DNA from: Neotamlana sedimentorum
GTDB lineage: Bacteria; Bacteroidota; Bacteroidia; Flavobacteriales; Flavobacteriaceae
DNA: 64,000 bases
NCBI RefSeq assembly: GCF_000943565.1
Contig: NZ_JTDW01000005.1
Span: 124,001-188,000, forward strand
Reading direction: 5' to 3'
A model generated the notes under the pieces. That model saw only the letters and a list, made by a program, of their open reading frames with translations, was not told where the DNA came from and searched no databases. Positions 19,346 to 28,660 of this stretch are shown one piece after another. A program made the translations under genes and the position numbers. Each line of letters begins with the position of its first letter. The stretch's first letter is position 1.

Positions 19346-19740
19346 AATCTCTTCTTGATTTCTAATGAATTTACAAATGCTATCAATAGTCCCATAATGG
19401 GTAGTATAAAATAACTGTAATATTTAGGAAAGGCTTTGATTTGAGAAACGTTGTCTGAAAACCAAGATTTGACATGTAAAGGGATACTGATCGTCAGATA
19501 TAAGCTCAATAAAATAAATACAACCTGTTTCCATTTTTGAAAATTTTTAATTGATCTTAACGAGAAGTAGCTAAAAATAGCTGTAAGTAATATTGGAATA
19601 CTTAATACAGCATCTACTTTTGTTGTTAGTAAATTATTAAAGAAGTATTTTCTTCCTAGAACTATATAAGCTAGGTGTAAAATAAAGCCAAGACAAAAAG
19701 TGATTGTTGAAAATATTTTAAAGTATATTAGAGATTTCAT
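19342..19740 (-). CDS. Small four-helix membrane protein, unknown function
   Basis: 132 residues, almost wholly hydrophobic, with about four predicted membrane helices (near 5-25, 40-60, 68-90, 105-125) and a basic C-terminus (LEIKKRL). I do not recognise the family. Its stop overlaps the start of the DUF4442 gene by 4 bp, so the pair may act together in lipid or membrane metabolism; that is inference. Confidence 0.6.
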   Translation of the reverse strand: MKSLIYFKIFSTITFCLGFILHLAYIVLGRKYFFNNLLTTKVDAVLSIPILLTAIFSYFSLRSIKNFQKWKQVVFILLSLYLTISIPLHVKSWFSDNVSQIKAFPKYYSYFILPIMGLLIAFVNSLEIKKRL

Positions 19741-19841
19741 TTGTCATATTAAATAATTGAATACTGATAGTGTTCTTGTTTATTGTAGTTATTAAATTAT
19801 TAGCCCAATAATATTATTTCTTTTAAATTGTGCAATCCTTT

Positions 19842-20402
19842 TTATTCTATTATTTTTTTAAGCTCAATAGTGAAATTATTATTGAAGGTTAGAATGCCTT
19901 CTTCAAAATCTTTATAACTTACTTCTCCAACTAAAGAAACAGTACCTTCCATGCCTTCAAACTCAAAAGATGTATTTATTACATTATTTTCTGTTGGTGT
20001 ATATGATGTATTGAAATTAAGATTTTGAACAGGAGGTTGTATTTCTTGAAAAACTGAGCTTTCAGCTTGAATAGTTCCACGACCATCAATACTAATTAAT
20101 GTAATAACTCTAGAAGTAATTGTTCCATCGCTAGGTACTTGCATCTCTATTACGCAATCCTCAAGCGTTCCTATTGTATTTTTAGTATCTAAGTCTATAA
20201 GATTCATCAAATAACAATCTGCTTCTAAAACCTCTCCCGTTATTGGATGGGTAAAAGTTTTAGATTGAGCAACTGCCGTTCCTTTACCAATAACTTTCAA
20301 TTGTATTATTTCAGGTTCTGGTTGAATTGGGCAATCATCATTATGACATGATACGATTAACAAAGCAGTAATTAACAACTCTGCAATTTTAATAGTTTTC
20401 AT
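19842..20402 (-). CDS. Hypothetical lipoprotein
   Basis: 186 residues with an N-terminal lipoprotein signal (lipobox LLIVSC, then HNDD). The body is rich in beta-strand-type sequence, for example KVIGKGTAVAQSKTFTHPITG and FEFEGMEGTVSLVGEVSYKDFEEG. No family recognised. It lies 5 bp after the serine hydrolase gene, the last member of a four-gene envelope operon (22650 to 19842). Confidence 0.6.
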   Translation of the reverse strand: MKTIKIAELLITALLIVSCHNDDCPIQPEPEIIQLKVIGKGTAVAQSKTFTHPITGEVLEADCYLMNLIDLDTKNTIGTLEDCVIEMQVPSDGTITSRVITLISIDGRGTIQAESSVFQEIQPPVQNLNFNTSYTPTENNVINTSFEFEGMEGTVSLVGEVSYKDFEEGILTFNNNFTIELKKIIE

Positions 20403-20407
20403 AATTT

Positions 20408-21586
20408 TTATTCTTTAGTTTTATTTATAATTTTTTCCATTGCTTGTTTTGATGATACCAATGGCTCAATTTTACCATAGTTGCTGTTTGATGCATAAAC
20501 AATTGTAGTATTATCGCTTGGGAAATAAAACATATTTGCGTCATAACCAATCGCATTTCCACTATGCATATATGCAATGCCTTTAGGGGTTTCAATTTTA
20601 AATATTCCTAAGCCATAACTTATTGGAAAAAAATCTACTTCTACTTCTTTAGGTGTTTTCCAAGTCAACATTTGGTTCAATGAGTTTGCGTTAATTATTT
20701 CTCCATTCATTAAGGCTCTAAAAAAAACATTCATGTCATAAACATTTGAAATTAGACCTCCATCTGCAGTGTAGTAATCCCAACCACTATAATATGTGCT
20801 TTCAATCACATTTAAATTACTGTACAAATCAACATAGCCTCTAACAATGCCTTCTGGTACTGGGTTCTTACCTGCAAATTGTGTATTGATTAATCCTAGT
20901 GGTTCAAAAATATTTTCATCAAATACCTGATATAATGGTTTGCCTTCTAATTTTTCTATTAAAAGACCAAGTAAAATATAACCTGTGTTAGAGTATCGTA
21001 CATCTTCATCTGGCTCAAAGTATGGGGACTCGTTATAGGAGTATTTTAAAAGCTCATGGGCGTTCCATTCTTTTACTAAATTGTTGAGGGATGCCGTTTG
21101 GAACTGCAAACTGTGGATATAATTATTTATACCACTAGAATGTTGCATTAATTGGCGAATTGTTGCTTTTTCAGCATTTTTTATTTTATTAATGTTATCG
21201 CCATTTAGATAATTGGAAATTTTATCATCAATATTCAATTTACCTTCTTCCTGCAATTTTAATATTACAGTTGCAGTAACCATTTTCACTATAGAACCTA
21301 CTCTTGTAATATTGCAGGATTTCATATCTATATTATTGTGCAAATCAGCCTTTCCACTTGCTCCTAACCAAATACCATTACTGCTATAAACTGACATTGC
21401 AACGCCCACAACTCCTTTACTCGTCATATCGTCCAAAACAGATTGATATACTAAATTGTTTGGATTGACTTGACTCAAATCATTAAAATTATAATTGCAA
21501 TTGTAAGATTCTGGCTTAATATCCTCTCCTTTTGTACAAGCTGTCAATAGGCATAAGAAGAGAAAAAACAAACTTATTTTTTTCAT
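20408..21586 (-). CDS. Serine hydrolase, class C beta-lactamase/D-Ala-D-Ala carboxypeptidase fold
   Basis: Periplasmic lipoprotein of 392 residues (lipobox LLTACTK, Cys17). All three active-site motifs of the penicillin-binding fold are visible: SxxK as SIVK (Ser98, Lys101), YxN as YSN near residue 198, and HSG near residue 340 (AYMHSGNAIGYDAN). This family includes esterases, peptidases and class C-like beta-lactamases; HSG in place of KTG favours an esterase or peptidase. It sits between an outer-membrane-like protein and a small lipoprotein. Confidence 0.85.
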   Translation of the reverse strand: MKKISLFFLFLCLLTACTKGEDIKPESYNCNYNFNDLSQVNPNNLVYQSVLDDMTSKGVVGVAMSVYSSNGIWLGASGKADLHNNIDMKSCNITRVGSIVKMVTATVILKLQEEGKLNIDDKISNYLNGDNINKIKNAEKATIRQLMQHSSGINNYIHSLQFQTASLNNLVKEWNAHELLKYSYNESPYFEPDEDVRYSNTGYILLGLLIEKLEGKPLYQVFDENIFEPLGLINTQFAGKNPVPEGIVRGYVDLYSNLNVIESTYYSGWDYYTADGGLISNVYDMNVFFRALMNGEIINANSLNQMLTWKTPKEVEVDFFPISYGLGIFKIETPKGIAYMHSGNAIGYDANMFYFPSDNTTIVYASNSNYGKIEPLVSSKQAMEKIINKTKE

Positions 21587-21598
21587 TTGATAATTAAT

Positions 21599-22183
21599 TT
21601 AAATAAAGATTTTTGTTCCGATATGAATATTTACGTGTGACATAATATCTATAAACCCTGGAGAATAAGGATATTCAATCCAAGACTGGTAACGAATAAA
21701 GATTTTTGGGCTATTCTTGTTTTTATTTAAATAATATCCAAGATCCAAAGACAAGGAAGGATAAAATCTAGAGTTTCCTTTGTCAACTTTTTTAATATAT
21801 TGACCATTTGAAAATGTAAACTCATCAGAAGTTGCAAAGGTGTGCATATATCCAACCCCTAAAAGTCCTTGTAAGGCAAGTCCAAATTTTAATCGGTATT
21901 CATATCCAAACTCTGTATTTAATCCAATTCCTTGAGCTAAATAATTATGGTAGAAATAACTAATATTTGCTGTTTGAAATAATCGGGAATGTTCTTTAAC
22001 CTTATAATTAAATTCTGTTCCTAATTGAATTCCAGGATGTATTGGTGTTGTTATAAACCTTGTAAACGGAACAGCAGTTGATTCATTAAAAAATGATATA
22101 TTTATTGGGATTCCTTTCTCTTGCCCTAACAATATTGCTGGAAAACTGAAAGCAAGGAGTAATATGGCTATATATTTATTCAT
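21599..22183 (-). CDS. Putative outer-membrane beta-barrel protein
   Basis: 194 residues with a cleavable signal peptide (YIAILLLAFSFPAILLGQ). The mature part alternates aromatic and polar residues as in small beta-barrels, for example FGLALQGLLGVGYMHTFATS and FYPSLSLDLGYYLN, ending with an apolar strand NIHIGTKIFI. No specific family recognised. Its start overlaps the stop of the upstream lipoprotein gene by 4 bp. Confidence 0.6.
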   Translation of the reverse strand: MNKYIAILLLAFSFPAILLGQEKGIPINISFFNESTAVPFTRFITTPIHPGIQLGTEFNYKVKEHSRLFQTANISYFYHNYLAQGIGLNTEFGYEYRLKFGLALQGLLGVGYMHTFATSDEFTFSNGQYIKKVDKGNSRFYPSLSLDLGYYLNKNKNSPKIFIRYQSWIEYPYSPGFIDIMSHVNIHIGTKIFI

Positions 22184-22650
22184 AACTCTTCAATTTCTTC
22201 TACAACTCTATTACTCCAGCCACCATAACTTCCTAGATTATCCACATAATTAGTCAACTCAACATCAGAATAAGGGCAACCATCATAAATTTCGATACCT
22301 AATTCAACCATTTCCCATGAATCTTCAATAAAATGCCAATTAAATAAATGTGCCCCATTTTTATTGTAACCTTGGTTTCCGCTTTCAATTTTACCCAATG
22401 GAAAAAGTAGTCTTGATTCAATAGGTAGATTTAACTGCTCTAAACACTTTTGAATAACTTTTGGGTCTGAAGTCGCAGCAACAAAAGATGTATCTTGCCA
22501 ATTACCATGGTTGCTTTCAGGGCAACTTTGGAATCTAAAATAGCGTTTTGATAACTCTGGTGTAGTCTTGTTATCATCATTACTACATGATGTTAACATC
22601 ATAAAGGAAGTAAAAATTAATACATTAAATCTTATTAATATTTTTTTCAT
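22180..22650 (-). CDS. Hypothetical lipoprotein
   Basis: 156 residues with a lipoprotein signal (lipobox SFMMLTSC followed by SNDD). Conserved-looking features are RYFRFQSCPESNHGNWQDTS and an acidic Tyr/Trp-rich C-terminal part. Family not recognised. It heads the operon 22650 to 19842 of four envelope proteins, including the serine hydrolase. Confidence 0.6.
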   Translation of the reverse strand: MKKILIRFNVLIFTSFMMLTSCSNDDNKTTPELSKRYFRFQSCPESNHGNWQDTSFVAATSDPKVIQKCLEQLNLPIESRLLFPLGKIESGNQGYNKNGAHLFNWHFIEDSWEMVELGIEIYDGCPYSDVELTNYVDNLGSYGGWSNRVVEEIEEL

Positions 22651-22692
22651 AATTTTTCTTTTTATAGTCTATTCTTTCTTATTTTTTTTGAA

Positions 22693-23478
22693 TTACTTTT
22701 TATTAGTTAAAGGGTTTGACACATCTTTGAACAAGAACATATCTTTAATTCGGCTTGATGCACCATCGTAAAAACCTGTTTCCTTTTGATAATTTTTAGG
22801 GTTTTGAAAAGTCCCAAATATCATATCAATTAGCGGTAAATCAGCATAATTATTTTTGTGAATCCCCTTACCATGATGAATGGAATGACTCTCTGGACGT
22901 TGAATAATATAACCTATCCAACGAGGCGTTTTAATATTCGCATGTTGAAAAAATGCTAAAAAATTTATCACCAAAAGCACTACTGTTATTGATTCTGGCG
23001 ATATTCCAATAAATAAGGCTAAACTTAAACTTCCCATTAAAGTGAAACCAATAGCATCTAGCGGGCTATGAAAGAGCGCTCCATAAGTATCCAATCTTTC
23101 TGCACTATGGTGTAATTGATGAAAAGTTCTCCAAAGAAAATCAAATTTATGCATGGTTATGTGATATGCATATACCGCTAGTTCATAAACAAAAAGTCCA
23201 ATTAGTGACCCCGTAAATACACCCAAATGACTTAAATCAATAAGTTGAAAATTAATTAAATAAGGATCTGTTAACAAAGGCAGGTACGAAGCCACAAAAA
23301 AGAATATAGTAAAAAAGGTAAGCCCTTTTAATTTCCAAAATTTTACTTTTGGAAGTTGTCTAGCAGGAAAAATGGCTTCCCATACCATTAAAATCAAGTA
23401 AATTCCAAGAATAATTAAAGATAAAGGATCCGTTAAAATTTCAAGTGGTGTTGGTAAATCAGAAATTAAATTTTGCAT
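22693..23478 (-). CDS. Sterol desaturase/fatty acid hydroxylase superfamily protein
   Basis: Integral membrane di-iron oxygenase of 261 residues. The His clusters that bind the two irons are present: HITMH and HQLHH near residues 118-132, then HSIHHGKGIHKNN near residue 208. About five membrane helices. Members hydroxylate or desaturate lipids, sterols or carotenoids. The Crp/Fnr regulator ends 77 bp upstream on the same strand, so the two may be transcribed together. Confidence 0.85.
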   Translation of the reverse strand: MQNLISDLPTPLEILTDPLSLIILGIYLILMVWEAIFPARQLPKVKFWKLKGLTFFTIFFFVASYLPLLTDPYLINFQLIDLSHLGVFTGSLIGLFVYELAVYAYHITMHKFDFLWRTFHQLHHSAERLDTYGALFHSPLDAIGFTLMGSLSLALFIGISPESITVVLLVINFLAFFQHANIKTPRWIGYIIQRPESHSIHHGKGIHKNNYADLPLIDMIFGTFQNPKNYQKETGFYDGASSRIKDMFLFKDVSNPLTNKK

Positions 23479-23554
23479 AATAAATAGTTTAATATTTGAG
23501 TTGCAAAACTAAAAGCAACTTAAATATTAAACTAAAAATTAGACTTGACCTATG

Positions 23555-24121
23555 TTAGGAATTTATTTTCTTTCTTATTCGACTTAAACTCTCTGGATGA
23601 ATCCCTAAATATTTCGCAATTTTATTTACAGGAATTTCAGAAATATATTGAGATCTAGATTGAAACATTTCAACATAAAGTTCTTCAGCTGTTTTTGTCA
23701 AGAAGTTTTTTTCTCTATCAGATTTTCTAATATAGCCTTGTTCTGTACAAATCCTCCCAAATTTATTTGCTTCTAATGAAGATTCATAAGCAAGCATTAA
23801 ATCACTTTTTTTAACAACTTCCATTTCACAATTCATTAAAGCTTTTATTTGTACATCTGTTGGTTCTTGTGTTAAAAAAGACGTATAACCACAAATTAAT
23901 TCGTTTTCAAAAAAGAAGTCAATTACTTTTTCTGTCATATAGCTTTTTATCGTCATTTCAGCAATCCCTGAATTTATAAAGTATATTTTATCTTCAATGT
24001 GATTATACTCTGTAATTAATGATCCTTTTTTGAACGAAGTTTTTCCAACAGAAAAAGGAATCTCTTTACACGATTTATGAGCTGTATCTAATATTTTATT
24101 ATAAAATTCTAGAAAATTCAC
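23555..24121 (-). CDS. Crp/Fnr-family transcriptional regulator
   Basis: 188 residues. The N-terminal cyclic-nucleotide-binding-like domain (FKKGSLITEYNHIEDKIYFI, then VIDFFFENELICGYTSFL) spans about 25-115. The C-terminal winged helix-turn-helix (SEIPVNKIAKYLGIHPESLS RIRKKI) spans about 145-188. No Fnr-type Cys cluster is seen, so it does not sense O2 by an Fe-S centre. A decayed paralogue lies at 17.4-17.7 kb. Confidence 0.85.
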   Translation of the reverse strand: MNFLEFYNKILDTAHKSCKEIPFSVGKTSFKKGSLITEYNHIEDKIYFINSGIAEMTIKSYMTEKVIDFFFENELICGYTSFLTQEPTDVQIKALMNCEMEVVKKSDLMLAYESSLEANKFGRICTEQGYIRKSDREKNFLTKTAEELYVEMFQSRSQYISEIPVNKIAKYLGIHPESLSRIRKKINS

Positions 24122-24302
24122 TTTTATTAAAAATAGTTAGACAAATATACAATTTTAGTCACATCTACTAGTTTGTTTAATTTTGATAAAAAATAATACA
24201 TAATTAGAAATATAAAGTAACATTTGGATATAAATTTATATATAACTTAGGACGGAAATAACCTAAAACAATTTTATGAAACATTTAAAGCTAACATATT
24301 TT

Positions 24303-24690
24303 TTAAAATTTATTTTTTAAACTTTGTATATCCTCACTAACTTTTCTTTCTACTACTTTTGCATAAATTTGGGTAGTAGCTATTTTAAAATGTCCAAACA
24401 ACTTTGACACAGTTTCAATGGGCACATCATTCCTTAATTTTACTGTAGTGGCAAATGTATGGCGCGCTATGTGAAACGTTAAGTTCTTTTTAATTTTGCA
24501 TAAGTCTGCAATTTCTTTTAGGTACGAGTTGAGCTTTTGATTTAAAATTATTAGCTACTGTGGTTTCTCTCAACCGTTCAAGGTGTCGTTTAGTTATTTT
24601 TATCCCCTTTTCTGCTTTGAGAAGTACGTCATCAATTTCTGATTCGATTATATTGATTTCTGTCTTTAAGTTTTCGATTAACTTTTTCAA
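24303..24690 (-). pseudogene. Chimeric relic: rteC N-terminus joined to integrase C-terminus
   Basis: From 24690 the first part reads MKKLIENLKTEINIIESEID and continues as RteC to NNFKSKA, nearly identical to the rteC relic at 4.5 kb. At plus-strand 24532-24543 the sequence passes, within agcttttgattt, into a different frame. That frame reads KLNSYLKEIADLC, LTFHIARHTFATTVKLRN, VPIETVSKLFGH and TTQIYAKVVERKVSEDI, the C-terminus of a tyrosine recombinase with its His-Arg and Tyr residues, ending at 24303. The shared segment occurs in both parent genes. The rest of 24.12-24.3 kb shows nothing supported. Confidence 0.75.
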
Positions 24691-24772
24691 TTTTAATAGC
24701 GTTATTTGTCAATGAAATTTTGTAAAACAAAATCATACTTATGTTTTTGGCTCTCTCAAATAAGGCCAAACA

Positions 24773-25192
24773 TCAAACTATATCTTCCTTTGTGTTTAAT
24801 TGACCAATAAATGTATGTTTTCTGATTTTTTCTTCTTTAATGATAAACGTATCTGATGCTATTGAGATACTTAACAAAGGCGAATGTGCGTGCCAAACTA
24901 TATAAGCAACTTCGTTTTCAATAATCATTTTATCTAGTATCAAAACAGTATTACCTTTTGAAAAATGTTTAGCCAATTCGCACATAAACTCTTTAATCTC
25001 TTTAAGCCCCTTATACGTTTTTACCAGTGTAATAATTATTGATTTATTCGTGTAATTTGACATTATTCCATCAATATCATTTTGAAATAATGAATTTAAA
25101 TAGTGCAATACTGTCCTTTCTGACAAAGCACTAATTTCATCAGTTACAATAGACACGTTACCCATTTTTATATTGTTAAATCCTTTATTCAT
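24773..25192 (-). CDS. SnoaL/NTF2-like protein
   Basis: 139 residues with the pattern of an NTF2/SnoaL cone fold: an N-terminal helix (VLHYLNSLFQNDIDGIMSNYT), then strands with KTYKGLKEIKEFMCELAKHF and VAYIVWHAHSP, and a FIIKEEKIRKHTFIG strand. Such proteins bind small ligands or act as isomerases. Its ATG overlaps the last 4 bp of the PFOR gene, so the two are translationally coupled and it may assist that enzyme; this is inference. Confidence 0.7.
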   Translation of the reverse strand: MNKGFNNIKMGNVSIVTDEISALSERTVLHYLNSLFQNDIDGIMSNYTNKSIIITLVKTYKGLKEIKEFMCELAKHFSKGNTVLILDKMIIENEVAYIVWHAHSPLLSISIASDTFIIKEEKIRKHTFIGQLNTKEDIV

Positions 25193-28100
25193 TCCACTGT
25201 CAAGGATTGGAGTTTTTTAAATCGATGGTCTATTTTATGCTGGATATGACTTATCAATAAACTATTTGATTGATTTTCAGCTTTCAAAAACTTGGTAAAT
25301 CGTTTTTCTGACTTTAAATAATCTTTAATATTAATTGATGGGTTTTCAGAATCTAGTTGAAATGAGCTCGATTTTCTAGGGTCATTTCTATATAATAACC
25401 ACTGACCAGAAGCAACAGCGTTTTTGTGATACTGACTTGGGTTTTTCATATCGATACCATGTGATTCACTATGACAATAAGCCATTATAATAGATGGTCC
25501 ATTAAAACTTTCTGCGTCGTTAAAGGCTTTCAAAGTTTGTTCTTGATCAGCACCAATCGCCACAGAAGCCACATAAACATTGTCGTAATTCATAAGCATG
25601 AATCCTAAATCTTTCTTCTGCTTTTGTTTACCATCAAATGAAAATTTTGCTTCAGCTCCAAATGGTGTCGATTTCGATGTTTGTCCTCCTGTATTATCAT
25701 AGACTTCGTTATCTAAAACAAGAATATTTACGTTTTCTCCAGAAGCTATAACGTGGTCTAATCCACCAAAACCTATATCATAAGCCCAACCATCTCCGCC
25801 GACAATCCAAACACTTTTTTTGACTAAATTATCAGCAACTTGTAATAATTGTTTCGCTTCAAAAGCAGTCCTGTTTTTTAACTGTTCTTTTAAAAGTCCT
25901 ATTCGATCTCGTTGATCACTTATTTCAATTTCAGTTTGTTGAGTCGCATTTAGAATATTAGTAACCAAATCGAAATCTAGTTTAGAACTCAGTTTTTTTA
26001 ATAGCTCTCTTGCTTGTGCTTCCTGTTGATTAATTGATAACCGAAAACCAAGTCCGAACTCAGCATTATCTTCAAAAAGTGAATTTGACCACGCAGGACC
26101 TTGTCCTTTATTGTTTTTTGACCAAGGCGTTGTGGGCAATGCACCGCCAAAAATAGAACTTGATCCAGTTGCATTTGCAACCAAAAGCCTATCTCCAAAC
26201 AATTGCGATAGTAATTTTAAATATGGTGCTTCTCCACAACCTTCTACTCCATTTGAATACTTAAATAATGGTGCTTGCAGTTGTTGTTGACTTACTTTTG
26301 TGCGGTCTATTTTTGTTCTATCAAATTCTAGAATCGTTTCAAAACAATTCCAATGATTAATATCATGGACTTCTTTTTCTTTAATAGATAAGGCGTTAGC
26401 AGAACAAGCATCTATACAATTATTACAGCTATTACATTGTTCTGAATTGATCTGAATGGTATAGTTTAATAAATCAAATTCATTAGCATGTGTACGCTTG
26501 AAATTATTAGGCAAATACTCTAAAAAACTATTGTCAAACACTTTTATACGTAATGCTGACTGTGGACAAGCCATACTACAAGCACCACATTGCGTACAAG
26601 TTTCTGCGTCCCAATTTGGCATATATTCTGATGCCTGAATCGAGTTAAATTTTGAAGTGTTGCTTTGGTAAGTTCCATCACATGGCAATAAACTTACTGG
26701 AATATCTTCCTCTTTTTCTTTTAACAATTTCCCTAAAAGTGTGTTTGCAAAATCATCGTTGTTCTCAATAGAAATAGTATTGAAGTTGGTTTTATTTGAT
26801 GTGTCTACTTTTATAATATTTTGAATAATTTCTTCTGGTAATTCTTCTGAAATAAATTCATTATTCAATGCCAAAAACACTGCTTGCAACACTGGAATTG
26901 TGTAGTTTTTAACTGAATAAGTGGATTGCAAACTATTAGTGTTTACTATATATAGTGACACATTTTTATCTATAATTTGCTCTTGTATTTTTACTGAAAG
27001 TACTTGCCAAAACACATGTGACTCTAATGAAGAATTAACCAAAAGTGTACCATTTGGCTTTATATTATTTAGTGTTGTGTCGTGATTGATGAAATTTCTA
27101 TTTTGACAAGCAATAAAATCAGCGCTATTAATTAAATATGGTGCTTTTATTGGTGATGTTGCAATTCTTAAATGTGAACTATTTTTAGAGTTCGATTTTT
27201 TGTAATCGCATGCTGTGTACGATTGCACAAAATTATTTTCTTGACTTCCAATTAGTTTAGTAAGGTTAGAAATACCTTGTGTGTGTTTTTTTTGATGAAA
27301 TATTGTTTGATACATTAAAGTATCTAATTGAATATTACTCGAATAATCAAGACTTGTGTTTTTAACATCATCATTTATACCAATGGTAAAATTGTTTTTT
27401 GGTTGCTCTTGTTTCAAATTTTGAAAAATGGCTGCAACCATATTTGGTGTGAATTCTTTGGATGATAAACCATATCGTCCTCCAACTATTCTTGGAAACG
27501 TTAGAATTTCTTTTGTTTGAAATACTTCAGAAACAGATTGAACGATATCTAAATATAATGGCCCTCCTGTTGAACCTGGTTCTTTTGTTCTATCTAAAAC
27601 AGCAATAGATTTTACTGTTTTAGGCAACACTTTAATGAGGTGTTTTGTGCTAAATGGCCTAAATAATCGCACTTTTATAAGTCCGTGTTTTTCGCCTTTA
27701 GCGTTTAAAAACTTGATGGTTTCTTCAATAGTTTCAGTTGAAGACGCCATAGAAATAATAAGATGTTCTGCTTCTGCATGACCTACATAATCGAAGAGTT
27801 TGTATTGTCTTCCGGTTAATTCCGCGAAAGCGTTCATTTTATCTTGTACAATATCTGGACAAACATCATAAAAAGGATTGATGGCTTCTCTACTTTGAAA
27901 AAACACATCTGGTCCTTGTGAAGTTCCTCTAATTACAGGATTATTAGGATTAAGAGCGCGTTCTCTATGTGATTTTATATCTTTATTATTCATCATAAAT
28001 TGAATTACTTTATCAGTAATTATATCAATTTTAGATATTTCGTGTGATGTTCTAAACCCATCAAAGAAATGTACAAAAGGCACTTTTGATTGTAATGTTG

Positions 28101-28578
28101 CTGCTTGAGAAATTAAAGCAAAATCTTGCGCTTCTTGTACTGAAGCACTACCTAACATGGCGTAACCAGATTGACGAACTGCCATAATATCACTATGGTC
28201 ACCAAATACAGAAAGTGCATGCGTAGCAATACTTCTGGTAGCAACATGAATGACATTTGGTGTTAATTCGCCTGCAATTTTATACATGTTTGGCAACATT
28301 AACAATAAACCTTGTGATGCTGTGAACGTAGTTGATAATGAACCCGTTTGCAAAGCTCCATGCATTGCTCCTGCAACTCCTGCTTCACTTTGCATTTCGA
28401 AAGTTTTTGGAATACTACCAAAAATATTTCGTCGTTTTTCGGCACTCCATTGTTCCACCAACTCACTCATTTCAGATGCTGGCGTAATTGGATAAATAGG
28501 ACAAACCTCATTGGTTTTATACGCTATTTTTGCAACCGCCTGATTTGCATTTACAATATGATAAATTGGTGTTTTCAT
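25189..28578 (-). CDS. nifJ: Pyruvate:ferredoxin/flavodoxin oxidoreductase with altered proximal cluster
   Basis: TPP- and Fe-S-dependent 2-oxoacid oxidoreductase of 1129 residues, normally converting pyruvate and CoA to acetyl-CoA, CO2 and reduced ferredoxin. Domain order is complete: YPITPASEMSE, then HALSVFGDHSDIMAVRQ. Next comes a ferredoxin domain with Cys661-664-667-671 and Cys715-718-721-725, then the TPP motif GGDGWAYDIGFGGLDH near 927. The proximal cluster site is odd. Family CxxC is V778/C781 (GVEGCGEAPY), NATGC is NATGS (Ser806), and the late Cys is Ser1037 (AYCHSESHG, with a Cys at 1035). Pyruvate as substrate is therefore not assured. Confidence 0.88.
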   Translation of the reverse strand: MKTPIYHIVNANQAVAKIAYKTNEVCPIYPITPASEMSELVEQWSAEKRRNIFGSIPKTFEMQSEAGVAGAMHGALQTGSLSTTFTASQGLLLMLPNMYKIAGELTPNVIHVATRSIATHALSVFGDHSDIMAVRQSGYAMLGSASVQEAQDFALISQAATLQSKVPFVHFFDGFRTSHEISKIDIITDKVIQFMMNNKDIKSHRERALNPNNPVIRGTSQGPDVFFQSREAINPFYDVCPDIVQDKMNAFAELTGRQYKLFDYVGHAEAEHLIISMASSTETIEETIKFLNAKGEKHGLIKVRLFRPFSTKHLIKVLPKTVKSIAVLDRTKEPGSTGGPLYLDIVQSVSEVFQTKEILTFPRIVGGRYGLSSKEFTPNMVAAIFQNLKQEQPKNNFTIGINDDVKNTSLDYSSNIQLDTLMYQTIFHQKKHTQGISNLTKLIGSQENNFVQSYTACDYKKSNSKNSSHLRIATSPIKAPYLINSADFIACQNRNFINHDTTLNNIKPNGTLLVNSSLESHVFWQVLSVKIQEQIIDKNVSLYIVNTNSLQSTYSVKNYTIPVLQAVFLALNNEFISEELPEEIIQNIIKVDTSNKTNFNTISIENNDDFANTLLGKLLKEKEEDIPVSLLPCDGTYQSNTSKFNSIQASEYMPNWDAETCTQCGACSMACPQSALRIKVFDNSFLEYLPNNFKRTHANEFDLLNYTIQINSEQCNSCNNCIDACSANALSIKEKEVHDINHWNCFETILEFDRTKIDRTKVSQQQLQAPLFKYSNGVEGCGEAPYLKLLSQLFGDRLLVANATGSSSIFGGALPTTPWSKNNKGQGPAWSNSLFEDNAEFGLGFRLSINQQEAQARELLKKLSSKLDFDLVTNILNATQQTEIEISDQRDRIGLLKEQLKNRTAFEAKQLLQVADNLVKKSVWIVGGDGWAYDIGFGGLDHVIASGENVNILVLDNEVYDNTGGQTSKSTPFGAEAKFSFDGKQKQKKDLGFMLMNYDNVYVASVAIGADQEQTLKAFNDAESFNGPSIIMAYCHSESHGIDMKNPSQYHKNAVASGQWLLYRNDPRKSSSFQLDSENPSINIKDYLKSEKRFTKFLKAENQSNSLLISHIQHKIDHRFKKLQSLTVE

Positions 28579-28608
28579 TGTTAATTTTGGCTTGTTTTTG
28601 ATTGAATT

Positions 28609-28642
28609 AAAAAAGGCTGCTACAAAATGAGCAGCCTTTTTT
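28609..28642 (-). terminator. Terminator between osmC paralogue 2 and PFOR
   Basis: Strong hairpin aaaggctgct / agcagccttt with an 8-nt loop, flanked by A and T runs, 19 bp past the osmC stop and 31 bp before the PFOR start. It should end most osmC transcripts, so PFOR would depend on read-through or on its own promoter. Confidence 0.75.
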
Positions 28643-28660
28643 AGAATAGGAATGCCTTAA

